Below, in pieces: positions 9,815-18,602 of a stretch of 64,000 nucleotides of DNA. Location: contig CAWBXZ010000005.1 in NCBI GenBank assembly GCA_963792855.1, forward strand, positions 310,001 to 374,000, read 5' to 3'. Made by a program: the position numbers and the translations under genes. This DNA comes from SG8-40 sp963792855. Lineage in GTDB: Bacteria > Pseudomonadota > Gammaproteobacteria > Burkholderiales > Eutrophovitaceae. The first letter of the stretch is position 1; each line of letters opens with the position of its first letter. The notes beneath the pieces are model-generated. The model was not told the DNA's origin. It saw nothing but the letters and a program-made list of their open reading frames with translations, and searched no databases.

Positions 9815-10981
9815 CTACACATAAGCCGGACCTTCAATAACCGGGTGTGCGGCAAGGAATTTTTCGTCCACCTCCAGTCCGATGCCGGGTGCTTCAAGCG
9901 GCCGGGTGTTGCCGTGTCCGTCGACGATAAACGGCGCCTGGTCGACCATTGCGTCGCGGAACAGATTGTTTCGGGACACATCGGCCTCAAAGTAACCGCC
10001 ATTCTCGATTGCCGCCAAAAAATGCACCGACGCTGCCATGTTGATCGCCGTCATGGATGTGTGAGGGTGGATCGGCAGTTTCCACGTTGACGCGAGAGCC
10101 GCTACCCGCAGCGCTTCGGTGATGCCGCCGGTCTTGGAGAGATCCGGCTGCAGGATAGTGATACTGCCGTCCTCGATAACGCGATCGAATTCGAAGCGCG
10201 TGTAATGGTTCTCCCCTGCCGCGAGAGGAATGCGGCCATAGTTGCGCGCCTCACGGTAACTGCGGTAATCGTGCGCCGGGAACGGTTCCTCCAGCCAACC
10301 CACTCCATGTGCGTCCAGGGCAGGCATGGCGGCGCGTGCATCGGTCAGCGTGTAGGCGGTGTTGGCGTCCGTGAGTATGTCGATGTCGTTGCCGAACGCC
10401 TGCCTCACCGCGGCCACCCTGAGCAGGTCATCCTTTACTGTATCGCCGATGCGCAGCTTGACTGCCCGATAACCACGTTCGACGTGTACACGCGCCTCTT
10501 CGATGAGCGATTGCGGTTGCTGGTAGCCGAGCGACACGCCGCCGGCGTAAGCAGGGATGGGTTTCGATGTCCCGCCCAGAAGCCGGTAAAGCGGCACACC
10601 AAGCGCCTTGGCTCGGATGTCCCACAGCGCCATGTCGATGCCGGAAATAGCCAGGCAGGCGCCCGCGCCCATGCCGTGACTGGCAAGCTGTCGTTGATAC
10701 ATGCGGTTCCAGACGCCGGTTACATCGTGCGCATCGCAACCGATAACCATGGCCTTGAGCGTTGTGTTGACGATATGCGCAACCGCGCCAGGGCAACGGC
10801 CATGGTGGGCTTCACCCCAGCCGATGATGCCGTCTTCGGTGGTTACCTTTACGATGACGGCATCTCGCTTGATGGTTCGGCCGACACCAAGAGTCACACT
10901 GTCTTTTGGGTCGACGGGAAAAGAAGTTGGATATGCCTGAACGTCTCTTACCGGTAGCGCGTCGGGTTTGACTTGGGTCAT
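9815..10981 (-). CDS. Mandelate racemase/muconate lactonizing enzyme family protein
   Basis: A 388-residue enolase-superfamily enzyme. The N-terminal capping domain precedes a TIM barrel. The barrel has the basic K-x-R pair in AVKLRIGD, metal ligands in ILTDAN, WLEEPF and AAGENHY, and a probable His/Asp dyad from LQPDLSK and IHPHTS. This is the mandelate-racemase-subgroup layout, which also covers acid-sugar dehydratases, so substrate is unknown. Second-position Arg rather than Lys favours a dehydratase over a racemase. It lies 27 bp downstream of a conserved unknown gene on the same strand, probably one transcript. Confidence 0.83.
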   Translation of the reverse strand: MTQVKPDALPVRDVQAYPTSFPVDPKDSVTLGVGRTIKRDAVIVKVTTEDGIIGWGEAHHGRCPGAVAHIVNTTLKAMVIGCDAHDVTGVWNRMYQRQLASHGMGAGACLAISGIDMALWDIRAKALGVPLYRLLGGTSKPIPAYAGGVSLGYQQPQSLIEEARVHVERGYRAVKLRIGDTVKDDLLRVAAVRQAFGNDIDILTDANTAYTLTDARAAMPALDAHGVGWLEEPFPAHDYRSYREARNYGRIPLAAGENHYTRFEFDRVIEDGSITILQPDLSKTGGITEALRVAALASTWKLPIHPHTSMTAINMAASVHFLAAIENGGYFEADVSRNNLFRDAMVDQAPFIVDGHGNTRPLEAPGIGLEVDEKFLAAHPVIEGPAYV

Positions 10982-11008
10982 TGGCCGATTCCTGTCAACG
11001 CAGATATG

Positions 11009-11548
11009 TCACGAAGGGTTCGTCGGTTCGACTGCGGGCAGAAAGTCGATGCAGACAATCCGGTAAGCCGGTCTGTATGCTTTGCGAAAGACCGCTGAAT
11101 GCCTGACGATGGGGTAAGCGTTCTTCTCTATCGTTTTGAAGTATCGGGCGACTTCCGATTGATCGAATGCAATACCGCCCGCCCCGGCAAGGTCGGCAAC
11201 GCAGCCGCAGAATTTCGCCAGTTTGTCCGGCGCGGGAGGATACTCGCGAGCAGTCTGAAGAAAGGCATCGAACAATGCGTCGTCGCTGTGACCGGCCTCG
11301 CGATAGGCGCGCATATGAATTCTCGCCAGCCGCCCGTCCGGAGAAATTGTGTCGACCAGTGGTTCTTCGGGGCCGCTGCCCATCGAGGCCAGTTCGGTAT
11401 CGAATTGCTGCCGCAGCGAATTCACGTTGTCCAGGGCGTGCCCGGCGCCGAGCGCGGACTGCTGCAAGAGCTTGTATATGTCATCCAGTTGCATGAGCGG
11501 ATACCGCTGCAAGTGATGTCCCAATAATTGTCCGACGAATTTCATCAC
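11009..11548 (-). CDS. Conserved protein of unknown function
   Basis: A 179-residue soluble protein without signal or membrane segment. It has a helical N-terminus (YPLMQLDDIYKLLQQSALG), a central TISPDGRLARIHMRAY segment, and a C-terminal YPIVRHSAVFRKAYRPAYRI block that looks conserved. It is not assigned to a named domain. A strong AGGAGG ribosome site lies 5 bases before the first of two consecutive ATG codons. It immediately precedes the mandelate-racemase-family gene, so the two probably act in one pathway, which is inference. Confidence 0.6.
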   Translation of the reverse strand: MMKFVGQLLGHHLQRYPLMQLDDIYKLLQQSALGAGHALDNVNSLRQQFDTELASMGSGPEEPLVDTISPDGRLARIHMRAYREAGHSDDALFDAFLQTAREYPPAPDKLAKFCGCVADLAGAGGIAFDQSEVARYFKTIEKNAYPIVRHSAVFRKAYRPAYRIVCIDFLPAVEPTNPS

Positions 11549-11943
11549 GGCCTCCTGCTGCCATCTACAGCGCGACGATAGCGCGTGGCAGGGCCGGGCG
11601 CAAACTCCGGGGCCGTGGCGTCACGGTTGCACCTCGCGGGGGCGGGGTGCAGAATGGGCAGGTGAGGTGAGAAGGCTGCACGAAGGTGAAGCCTTTGCCG
11701 ATTTCCCGGTTCAATCTGCGGGAGCCGGCCAATCACCGCGCGCAGTGCCAAACTGCAAGGCGTGCGCAGCAATCCGGCTTTTTGCGAACTGTGGCGGTCT
11801 GAAAACGCTGCGGCGCAGCAAGCGGGCTGGTTGTTTGTAGGGCTGCGTTGGCTGGATGTGGTTTTTGCCTGGCGGTTTTGGTGCGTGATCAAGAACAAGA
11901 GTAACTGACCGTCGAGTCAGCTCAACCCTTAACGGAGGAAAGA
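11549..11943. other. Divergent intergenic region, no gene seen
   Basis: These 395 bases separate the conserved unknown gene (minus strand) from the SMP-30 gene (plus strand). They include G-rich tracts around 11638-11680 and a small palindrome with CTGAC/GTCAG arms near 11906-11921, just upstream of the GGAGGAAAG ribosome site of the SMP-30 gene. No convincing coding frame, RNA or terminator was found. Confidence 0.45.
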
Positions 11944-13087
11944 ATGGCACGCATTCAGGAGCACGAATTCGTCGACTTGTCCAAGCCCGTGGACAAAAAG
12001 CATGACGACACGACGAGGCGCAGTTTTCTTCGCAAGGCAAGTGGAATTGCTGCGCTAACGGCGATGGCGCCGCAAGCCTTCGCCCGTAACTTTATCGACA
12101 AGTACGATGCGGATGGTCCGATCGCGCGTTACCCCAACCCGGACGTGATCGTTCATGACAAGCGATTCAAGTACAAACTCGGAAACACGCCGATTTTGCG
12201 TTTGTATCGGGGCACGTTGTGGGCCGAAGGTCCGGCGTGGAACGGTGTCGGACGCTACCTCGTGTGGAGTGATATTCCTGCAAACGAGCAGTTGCGCTGG
12301 ATTGAGGAAGACGGGCACGTATCACGGCAGTTCCGCTATCCTTCGGGCAACTCCAACGGCAACACGTTTGATTATCACGGCCGGCAAATCGCGTTTGAGC
12401 ACGGCAATCGGCGTGTCGTACGTTACGAGTACGACGGCTCGATGACGGTTATGGCCGACAAGGCCGACAATGGCAAGGGCTTCAATGCGCCAAACGACGG
12501 CATGTGCCATCCGGACGGCTGGATGTACTTCACCGATCCCGGTTATGGTGGCCTGATGAATTATGAAGGTGAGAGGCTCAACACCGGATCTCCGCAGCCA
12601 ATTCAGAAGGAGGCGATTTACCGGATTGACGAGGCTGGCAAGGCGATCAAGGTGGCCGACGAACCGTTCAAGCCGAACGGCCTTTGCTTCTCGCCGGACT
12701 TCAAGAAGGTCTACGTTGCCGACACCGGCTCTGTCTCACTACAACAATGCCAAGAGCGTGATCTGGGTTTATGACGTCGACAGCAGCCGCAAGCTGCGCA
12801 ATCCGCGTGTATTCTCGAGTATGGAGATGGACGGCAAAGTCGGTTTCGCCGATGGTATTCGCTGCGACGAAGACGGCAATGTCTGGGCTGGCATGGGTTG
12901 GGTTGGCGACGGATACGACGGTGTGCACTGCTTTGCACCCGATGGCACGCGCATCGGCCAGATCCGCATGCCGGAAATCGTTTCCAACGTTTGTTTCGGG
13001 GGCAGCAAGCGCAACCGGCTGTTCATGACCGGTTCGACTTCGCTGTATGCGGTTTACGTCGAAACGCGGGGCGGCACGCTGACCTGA
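11944..13087 (+). pseudogene. Tat-exported SMP-30/gluconolactonase-family protein, frameshifted
   Basis: The first frame begins at an ATG behind GGAGGAAAG. It carries a twin-arginine signal (TTRRSFLRKASG, about residues 20-43) and a six-blade beta-propeller typical of SMP-30/lactonohydrolase (SGNSNGNTFD, GFNAPNDGMCHPDG, FKPNGLCFSPD). It loses register near 12730-12740, after VADTGS. The homologous continuation (SHYNNAKSVIWVYDVD to the C-terminus) runs in the frame one base later, to 13087. One extra base, or loss of a TC pair in the TCTGTCTC tract, explains it. It is either a disrupted lactonase gene or a sequencing or assembly error. The rest is intact. Confidence 0.8.
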
Positions 13088-13110
13088 TCAGGCTCGTTCG
13101 CTGGCCAATA

Positions 13111-13146
13111 AAAAACCGCGCGGTCTGAAAAGACCGCGCGGTTTTT
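13111..13146. terminator. Strong bidirectional terminator
   Basis: A perfect 16-bp inverted repeat has arms AAAAACCGCGCGGTCT and AGACCGCGCGGTTTTT around a GAAA tetraloop. It sits between the convergent SMP-30 and outer-membrane-protein genes. With an A-run on one side and a T-run on the other, it can terminate both. Confidence 0.95.
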
Positions 13147-13164
13147 CATTTTCGGTACCCGTGC

Positions 13165-13638
13165 TCAGAATGGAAGCATGTAGCCGACGGTGATGTAATC
13201 GGTATCGGGATTGATCTGCGTGTACTCAACGTCGATTACGCCGCGGCCGGCGCGGATGCCAAGGCCGATTCCCGCTGAGAGGTTCAAATCATCGTCGAAG
13301 TCATCGTCCCAGTATGAGACACCGAGCTTCGCCTTGAGATGCACGTCACCATTGGTGCGATAGACGCCATATCCGGCGAGGGAATTGATGCTCCAGTCCT
13401 TGTTCTTGCCCACCTCCCCGTCAATAACGCCGAGACTGAGTTCCGCTTCCCAGTAGACGTTGGACTGGATTTGTGCGCCGAGCACGCCCGCAATATTGAA
13501 TCCCGAGTCATTGTTCGACCCATGCGGCTTGGCAAAGCCCGCCTTGCCACCCCACATCAACCCCTGTGACGACTGGGCATGCACACCGCCCGAAATGAGC
13601 GAGGCTCCAATGGCGACCAGCAACATCAACTTTCTCAT
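13165..13638 (-). CDS. Small outer-membrane beta-barrel protein
   Basis: A 157-residue protein with a signal peptide ending GVHA (about 1-22). Alternating amphipathic strands follow (GLMWGGKAGFAKP, FNIAGVLGAQI, VYWEAELSLGVI, HLKAKLGVSYW, NLSAGIGLGIRAG), and the protein ends in an aromatic F (GYMLPF), as barrel proteins inserted by BamA do. It resembles OmpA/OmpX-like eight-stranded barrels. An acidic DDDFDDD loop could bind divalent cations. Function is unknown beyond outer-membrane placement. Confidence 0.75.
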   Translation of the reverse strand: MRKLMLLVAIGASLISGGVHAQSSQGLMWGGKAGFAKPHGSNNDSGFNIAGVLGAQIQSNVYWEAELSLGVIDGEVGKNKDWSINSLAGYGVYRTNGDVHLKAKLGVSYWDDDFDDDLNLSAGIGLGIRAGRGVIDVEYTQINPDTDYITVGYMLPF

Positions 13639-13839
13639 CTTTCACTCCTGTTTCGGAAAAACAACGTCAACACACTCGTGAATCATCAGCTGACCCAGAG
13701 GCCGCGAATGATAGCCGCCGAGCGTTCGATTGTGTAGTCGTGCACGAAAAAAAAGCTGATAAATCATCTGCATGTCGTCGTTCGGCGACACTTCCGTTCC
13801 CGCAGCGGGTGTTGCCAGGCCCTGCCTGGCGGCGTGCAT

Positions 13840-14298
13840 CTACTTTGTCTTCTTGCTCTTGTAAACCAGAACGGGAATCGAGGAATGGGAAAGGACTTTG
13901 GATGCCTGGCTACCCAATACGATTCCCGGCAGACCGGTTCGTCCGTGCGATGCCATGAAAATCAGGTCGCATTTCTTTGCGCGCGCTGCATCTACGATCG
14001 CTTGCCAGGGAGCAATGCTTTCCTTGTAGTAGCCTTGGTATCGCACTCCCGCCGCCGCCGCCGCTTTTTCGATCGCCGCCAGATGTTTTTCTGCAGTTTG
14101 TTTGCTGCGTTTGCCCCATTCGGCCTTGGAAATCAGATTGGGAGGGAAATACTCGCCGTACGCCAGCACTTCGTACTGCTCCGGGGAATAGAATCCCGTA
14201 ACCCGAGCCCCGAGTTTCTTGGCCAGAGCAATCCCCTGGCGAACTGCCTTGCGCGACTCGGGCGATCCGTCCGTCGGTATCAGTATGTGTTTGTACAT
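13840..14298 (-). CDS. Universal stress protein, UspA family
   Basis: A 152-residue single-domain Usp. It begins MYKHILIPTDGS and ends with the nucleotide-binding pattern GSQASKVLSHSSIPVLVYK; MASHGRTGLPGIVLGS is the G-2x-G-9x-G-S/T motif that suggests ATP binding. The start at 14298 has an AAAGGAG ribosome site, and a longer in-frame extension to 14421 lacks one. Family members accumulate in growth arrest and oxidative stress. It is transcribed divergently from birA. Confidence 0.9.
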   Translation of the reverse strand: MYKHILIPTDGSPESRKAVRQGIALAKKLGARVTGFYSPEQYEVLAYGEYFPPNLISKAEWGKRSKQTAEKHLAAIEKAAAAAGVRYQGYYKESIAPWQAIVDAARAKKCDLIFMASHGRTGLPGIVLGSQASKVLSHSSIPVLVYKSKKTK

Positions 14299-14458
14299 GT
14301 TCCACTCCTTTGTAAAATTGCCGGGAAAACCGCATCGATGGAAAGAAAATATCTTCTTCCGCTCACGGCTCGGCCCATTGACCTGTGTCAACATGCGGGC
14401 ACCGGGCGCCAACCGTTTCAACTATAGTCTGCGGCCAATCGCAGCTGATCATCAAGAC

Positions 14459-15436
14459 GTGACCGTTTCCGTGCTTCCACTTCTGCGTTTTATTGCGGAC
14501 CAGCAGTTTCATTCCTTTGATGAAATCAAAAAGGAAACGGGCTTTTCCGAAAGGGCGGTCTGCACTGCGTTGGCGTATCTCGGGAGCGAGGGCATCGAGG
14601 CAGAAGTGGTGAACAAGCGCGGCTGCAGACTGATTTCAAGTTTTCACCCCTGGGACGCAGATGAAATCCGCTCACATCTTGGCGGGCATGCTGGCGCTTT
14701 CACCATAGACCTTGTCGACCAGACAGGCTCAACGAACGACGACCTGATGGTGAAAGCGAGGGACGAAGCACCCGGCGGTCTCGTGCGCATTGCCGAGTTG
14801 CAAACGGCCGGGCGGGGCCGGCGTGAACGGAGCTGGTACTCTGCGCCTGGCGGCGCGTTGACGTTCTCCGTGCTTTGGGTTTTTTCAAGTGGCACGCGGG
14901 CGTTGTCCGGCTTGCCGCTGGCGGTCGGTGTCTCGCTGGTTCGAAGTCTTCAGGCGTTTCACCTGGAGGGCGTACAGCTCAAATGGCCCAACGACTTGCT
15001 GTGGCAGCGGCGCAAACTCGGTGGCATCCTTATCGAATCAAGCGCCAGAGCGGGTGGCAAGGTCAGTGCAGTCATCGGTATTGGCATGAATTTGCGCTTG
15101 TCTCCAGCTATTGCCGAACGCATCGGCCAGCCTGCGGCGGACCTCGAGGCCGCCGGACTCCGGGCCGGGCGCAATGAATTGCTGGCCCGTGTGCTGATCG
15201 ATCTCCATGACGTGCTGGAGAGTTTCACCCGCGAAGGTTTTGCCGCTCTGCGGCCCGAGTGGGAGCGGTTGCATGCTTACCAAGCTAAAATGGTTCGCCT
15301 TGATATGGCGGATGAGAAGCATGTGGAGGGAAGAGTGATCGGGGTCGATGAACACGGCGCACTGTTGCTCGATACTGCGTCCGGCAGGCGGGCGTTTCAC
15401 GGTGGCGAGTTGTCATTGCGTGTAGCCGGAGGCTGA
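14459..15436 (+). CDS. birA: Biotin--[acetyl-CoA-carboxylase] ligase, bifunctional BirA type
   Basis: About 325 residues from the GTG at 14459. The N-terminal winged helix (RFIADQQFHSFDEIKKETGFSE to about residue 60) marks the repressor-capable type. The catalytic domain has TGSTNDDL, the biotinyl-AMP loop AGRGRRERSW, KWPNDLLW, and KLGGILIE. A C-terminal SH3-like domain follows. It makes biotinyl-5'-AMP and biotinylates carboxyl carrier proteins. The start is uncertain, as an in-frame ATG at 14396 would add 21 residues. coaX begins 3 bp after the stop, so they are translationally linked. Confidence 0.92.
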   Translation: MTVSVLPLLRFIADQQFHSFDEIKKETGFSERAVCTALAYLGSEGIEAEVVNKRGCRLISSFHPWDADEIRSHLGGHAGAFTIDLVDQTGSTNDDLMVKARDEAPGGLVRIAELQTAGRGRRERSWYSAPGGALTFSVLWVFSSGTRALSGLPLAVGVSLVRSLQAFHLEGVQLKWPNDLLWQRRKLGGILIESSARAGGKVSAVIGIGMNLRLSPAIAERIGQPAADLEAAGLRAGRNELLARVLIDLHDVLESFTREGFAALRPEWERLHAYQAKMVRLDMADEKHVEGRVIGVDEHGALLLDTASGRRAFHGGELSLRVAGG

Positions 15437-15439
15437 CGC

Positions 15440-16195
15440 GTGCCGCGATCATCGCGTATTCTGGCCGTCGATGCAGGCAATAGCCGGGTCAAGTGGGCGT
15501 TGGACGAGGGCGGTTCCTTCGTTAGCGAGGGTTCGTGCGGTCATGATGAACTGGAGCGAATTGAAACGTGTTGGGCGTCGCTGGAACCTCCTGACGCGGT
15601 CGTCATTGCAAACGTTGCCGGTGATGCAATAGGCGCGTATCTGGGGCGTTGCTGTAAACCCTGGGGCCTGGTGCCGGTCTGGGCAAAAGGCCAGGAGGCT
15701 CAGTGCGGTGTTACCAACACTTACGATAACCCGGCCCAGCTTGGCCCGGACCGCTGGGCAGCATTGATTGGAGCGCATGCGTTGCAGACTGGCAACTGCG
15801 TTGTCGTGTGCATGGGGACCGCGACGACTATCGATGCGCTGACCGCCACGGGTACGTTTCTTGGCGGGATGATATTGCCCGGTGTTGACATGATGCACGC
15901 TTCGCTTGCAGCGCGAACCGCGCGCCTTGGCGAAGAACGCGGCGAGCTGGTCGCCTTCCCGCACGCTACCAAGGACGCGATTACCACCGGTGCGATGCGT
16001 GCAACCTGCGGTGCGATCGGGCATATGGTCGAGGAAATGCGGCTCGCTGGCTACGAAGATGTGGTCGTCGTCTCGACTGGCGGTGCGGCGCCATCGTTTT
16101 CCTCGGCCTGCAAACATTCGATGATCTTGCGTGAAAAGCTGGTCCTGCGCGGGCTGGTCTGCATTGGCGAGGCTGACAGCCGGGACCGGCGATAG
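15440..16195 (+). CDS. coaX: Type III pantothenate kinase
   Basis: A 251-residue ASKHA-fold kinase that phosphorylates pantothenate in the first step of CoA synthesis. Motifs are DAGNSRVKW at the N-terminus, GPDRWAALIGA, and GTATTIDAL followed by GGMILPG. It starts at GTG 15440. The order birA-coaX is common in betaproteobacteria. A SPOR-domain gene follows 52 bp later. Confidence 0.95.
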   Translation: MPRSSRILAVDAGNSRVKWALDEGGSFVSEGSCGHDELERIETCWASLEPPDAVVIANVAGDAIGAYLGRCCKPWGLVPVWAKGQEAQCGVTNTYDNPAQLGPDRWAALIGAHALQTGNCVVVCMGTATTIDALTATGTFLGGMILPGVDMMHASLAARTARLGEERGELVAFPHATKDAITTGAMRATCGAIGHMVEEMRLAGYEDVVVVSTGGAAPSFSSACKHSMILREKLVLRGLVCIGEADSRDRR

Positions 16196-16247
16196 TGACA
16201 GAGACCGGTTGCCAGGAAAGACGTCCGGGTGTGAAGCGGGTTCGCCA

Positions 16248-16889
16248 ATGAAGTGGGTGTTCATACTGTTGGTGATGGTCAATATTGCACTCGGCGCCTA
16301 TGGGTACGTTCAGAACAACCGCCCTCATCCCGACGCGAACATTCCCGATTTCCAGATGAATGCCGACAAGGTGCGCATCCTTGCCGAGCCGCCGCCCGTG
16401 CCGCAGCCAGCTCCTGAAGAACCGACCGCTTGTCTGGAATGGGGCAGCTTTGGCGATCTGGAGCTGCGGCGCGTGCGCGACGCGTTGTCTTCGCTGGAGT
16501 TGGGTGACAGGGTCGCTATGCGCAAGGAAGAAGTGACAGCGAATTGGTGGGTTTACATGCCTCCGCAACGCTCGCGTGCCGGTATGGAGAGCAAGGCAAA
16601 CGAGTTGGTCGAGTTGGGGATTGCCGACTTCATTCTCATGCCGGAGAAGGGCCAATGGCAGTATGCGATTTCTCTGGGTACGTTCCGTGAAGAACGGAGT
16701 GCGCGCGAGTATCTTGCGCAACTCAGGTCAAAGGGCGTGCGTTCCGGCGATCTGGGCAAACGCGAACAGCAGGTGATGCAAACGACCCTGGTGATCAGTG
16801 CCCCCACGCCGACGGAATCAACGAGGCTGGTTGAACTGGCTACCCGGTTTCCCGGCAGCGAAATGCGGGCAACGCGATGCGGAGGCTAG
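16248..16889 (+). CDS. Membrane-anchored SPOR-domain protein
   Basis: A 213-residue protein with one N-terminal transmembrane segment (about 3-21, MKWVFILLVMVNIALGAYGY) and a proline-rich linker. The C-terminal region contains a SPOR-like domain (WQYAISLGTFREERSAREYLAQLRSKGV). SPOR domains bind denuded septal peptidoglycan. The ATG at 16248 is chosen because it places the membrane segment at the N-terminus. It follows birA-coaX in the same direction, a linkage seen in other betaproteobacteria. Confidence 0.78.
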   Translation: MKWVFILLVMVNIALGAYGYVQNNRPHPDANIPDFQMNADKVRILAEPPPVPQPAPEEPTACLEWGSFGDLELRRVRDALSSLELGDRVAMRKEEVTANWWVYMPPQRSRAGMESKANELVELGIADFILMPEKGQWQYAISLGTFREERSAREYLAQLRSKGVRSGDLGKREQQVMQTTLVISAPTPTESTRLVELATRFPGSEMRATRCGG

Positions 16890-16960
16890 CGGCCAGGCTC
16901 TTCATCTAGCCGCGGTGCGTGTTATCCCTGGATGCCTGGAAGGGTCCGGCGACTCCGGAT

Positions 16961-18592
16961 TCAGGTGGCGGTCTCGATGGCGTCAGGCAGTTCGATATCG
17001 AACGCCGCCGAGATGAGCGCACGGGTGTAGCCTTCCCGCGGATTGTCGAAGATTTGTTGCGCTGGACCTTGCTCGACCAAGTGGCCATCGCGCATTACGA
17101 TCACTTCGTCGCTCAGTGCGCGGACGACGCTGAGATCGTGACTGATAAACAGATACGCAAGCCGGTAACGGTTCTGTAACTCGCGCAGCAGATCGACAAT
17201 CTGTGCCTGTACGGACATATCCAGTGCCGACGTCGGTTCGTCGAGCACCACGAAGCGCGGTTTGAGTATCATGGCGCGGGCAATGGCGATGCGCTGGCGT
17301 TGGCCGCCGGAAAATTCGTGCGGATAGCGGTGGCGGCTGTCCGGGTCGAGGCCCACTTCCCTCAGCGCATTGACGATCAGCGCTTCGCGCTGCTTTGCTG
17401 ATTCGGCGAGCCGGTGCACCTCGAGGCCCTCACCGACGATCTGTCCGACTGACAGGCGCGGACTGAGGCTGCCGAACGGGTCCTGAAACACAATCTGCAT
17501 TTCGCGGCGCAGTGGTCGCAACGGTTTCGATCGCAGGTGTTGTATTTCCTGGCCACGAAACTCGATGCTGCCACGGCTTTGTTCAAGACGAAGCAGGGCG
17601 AGGCCCAGCGTTGTTTTTCCCGATCCGCTTTCCCCGACCACACCCACCGTCTGGCCTTCACGCACGGTCACGCTGATTCCGTCGACCGCCTTGATGTGAT
17701 CAACGGTGCGCCGCATGACGCCGCGGCGGACCGGAAACCAGACCTTGATGTCCCGCCCTTCGATGATCGTCGGCGCATCTGCTGCAACCGGCGCTGGATT
17801 GCCGCTCGGTTGCGCCGCGAGCAGTTTCTGTGTGTAGGGATGTTGCGGTCGACTGAATACGGGCTCTACACGGCCGGCCTCAACCACCCCGCCGCCATGC
17901 ATCACGTAGACCCGGTCGGCCATCTTGCGAACGATGCGCAGATCATGGGTGATCAGCAGCATCGACATGTTCAGGCGCGATCGCAGATCATCAAGCAGTT
18001 CAAGCAGCTGGGCCTGCACCGTGACATCAACAGCGGTGGTTGGCTCGTCGGCAATGAGCAGATCGGGTTCGTTGGCAAGGGCCATGGCAATCATGACGCG
18101 CTGACGCTGGCCGCCCGAGAGCTGGTGCGGGTAGGAATTGAGCCGTTGCTCGGCTTGCGGAATGCGCACGAGTTCCAACAGTTCGAGAGAACGCGCACGC
18201 GCTGCCTGTCGCGACATGCCTTTGTGAACCATCAGCACTTCGCTGATCTGTTTCTCAACCACATGCAATGGATTGAGCGAGGTCATTGGCTCCTGGAAGA
18301 TCATCGAAATCCTGTTGCCCCTGACCTTTTGCATGACTGCCGGTTTGGCGCCAACCAGTTCCTGGCCACGGAACCTGATCGAACTGCCGCGGGTGTGTAC
18401 CGCAGTCGGATAAGGCAGCAACTGCAGGACGGACAGTGCTGTGACCGATTTTCCAGAGCCACTTTCGCCGACCAACGCCACTGTTTCGCCTTCGCTGACT
18501 TGAAGCGACACGTTGGACACCGCGTTGACAGCACTGCCTGCCTGGCGGAAACGCACGCCCAGATTCTCAATTTCGAGCAGCTTGTCGCTCAT
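16961..18592 (-). CDS. yejF: Oligopeptide ABC transporter, fused dual ATPase
   Basis: A 543-residue protein with two tandem ABC ATPase domains. Each has a Walker A (GESGSGKS near 43 and GESGSGKT near 325), a signature (LSGGQRQR, FSGGQRQR) and a Walker B (LLIADEPT, FVVLDEPT). An inter-domain oligopeptide-transporter C-terminal motif (HPYTQKLLAAQP) is present. It energises the YejABEF-type peptide importer. The ATG at 18592 starts the conserved MSDKLLEIENLGV segment 10 bp after the permease stop; a longer in-frame upstream extension is not conserved in character. Confidence 0.93.
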   Translation of the reverse strand: MSDKLLEIENLGVRFRQAGSAVNAVSNVSLQVSEGETVALVGESGSGKSVTALSVLQLLPYPTAVHTRGSSIRFRGQELVGAKPAVMQKVRGNRISMIFQEPMTSLNPLHVVEKQISEVLMVHKGMSRQAARARSLELLELVRIPQAEQRLNSYPHQLSGGQRQRVMIAMALANEPDLLIADEPTTAVDVTVQAQLLELLDDLRSRLNMSMLLITHDLRIVRKMADRVYVMHGGGVVEAGRVEPVFSRPQHPYTQKLLAAQPSGNPAPVAADAPTIIEGRDIKVWFPVRRGVMRRTVDHIKAVDGISVTVREGQTVGVVGESGSGKTTLGLALLRLEQSRGSIEFRGQEIQHLRSKPLRPLRREMQIVFQDPFGSLSPRLSVGQIVGEGLEVHRLAESAKQREALIVNALREVGLDPDSRHRYPHEFSGGQRQRIAIARAMILKPRFVVLDEPTSALDMSVQAQIVDLLRELQNRYRLAYLFISHDLSVVRALSDEVIVMRDGHLVEQGPAQQIFDNPREGYTRALISAAFDIELPDAIETAT

Positions 18593-18602
18593 CGCAAGGC
18601 TT

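Noticed and set aside
12563..13087. Second half of the SMP-30 region as a separate gene
   Set aside because: Its own first 50 codons are not SMP-30-like, and homology starts exactly where the upstream frame loses it. A frameshift explains both.
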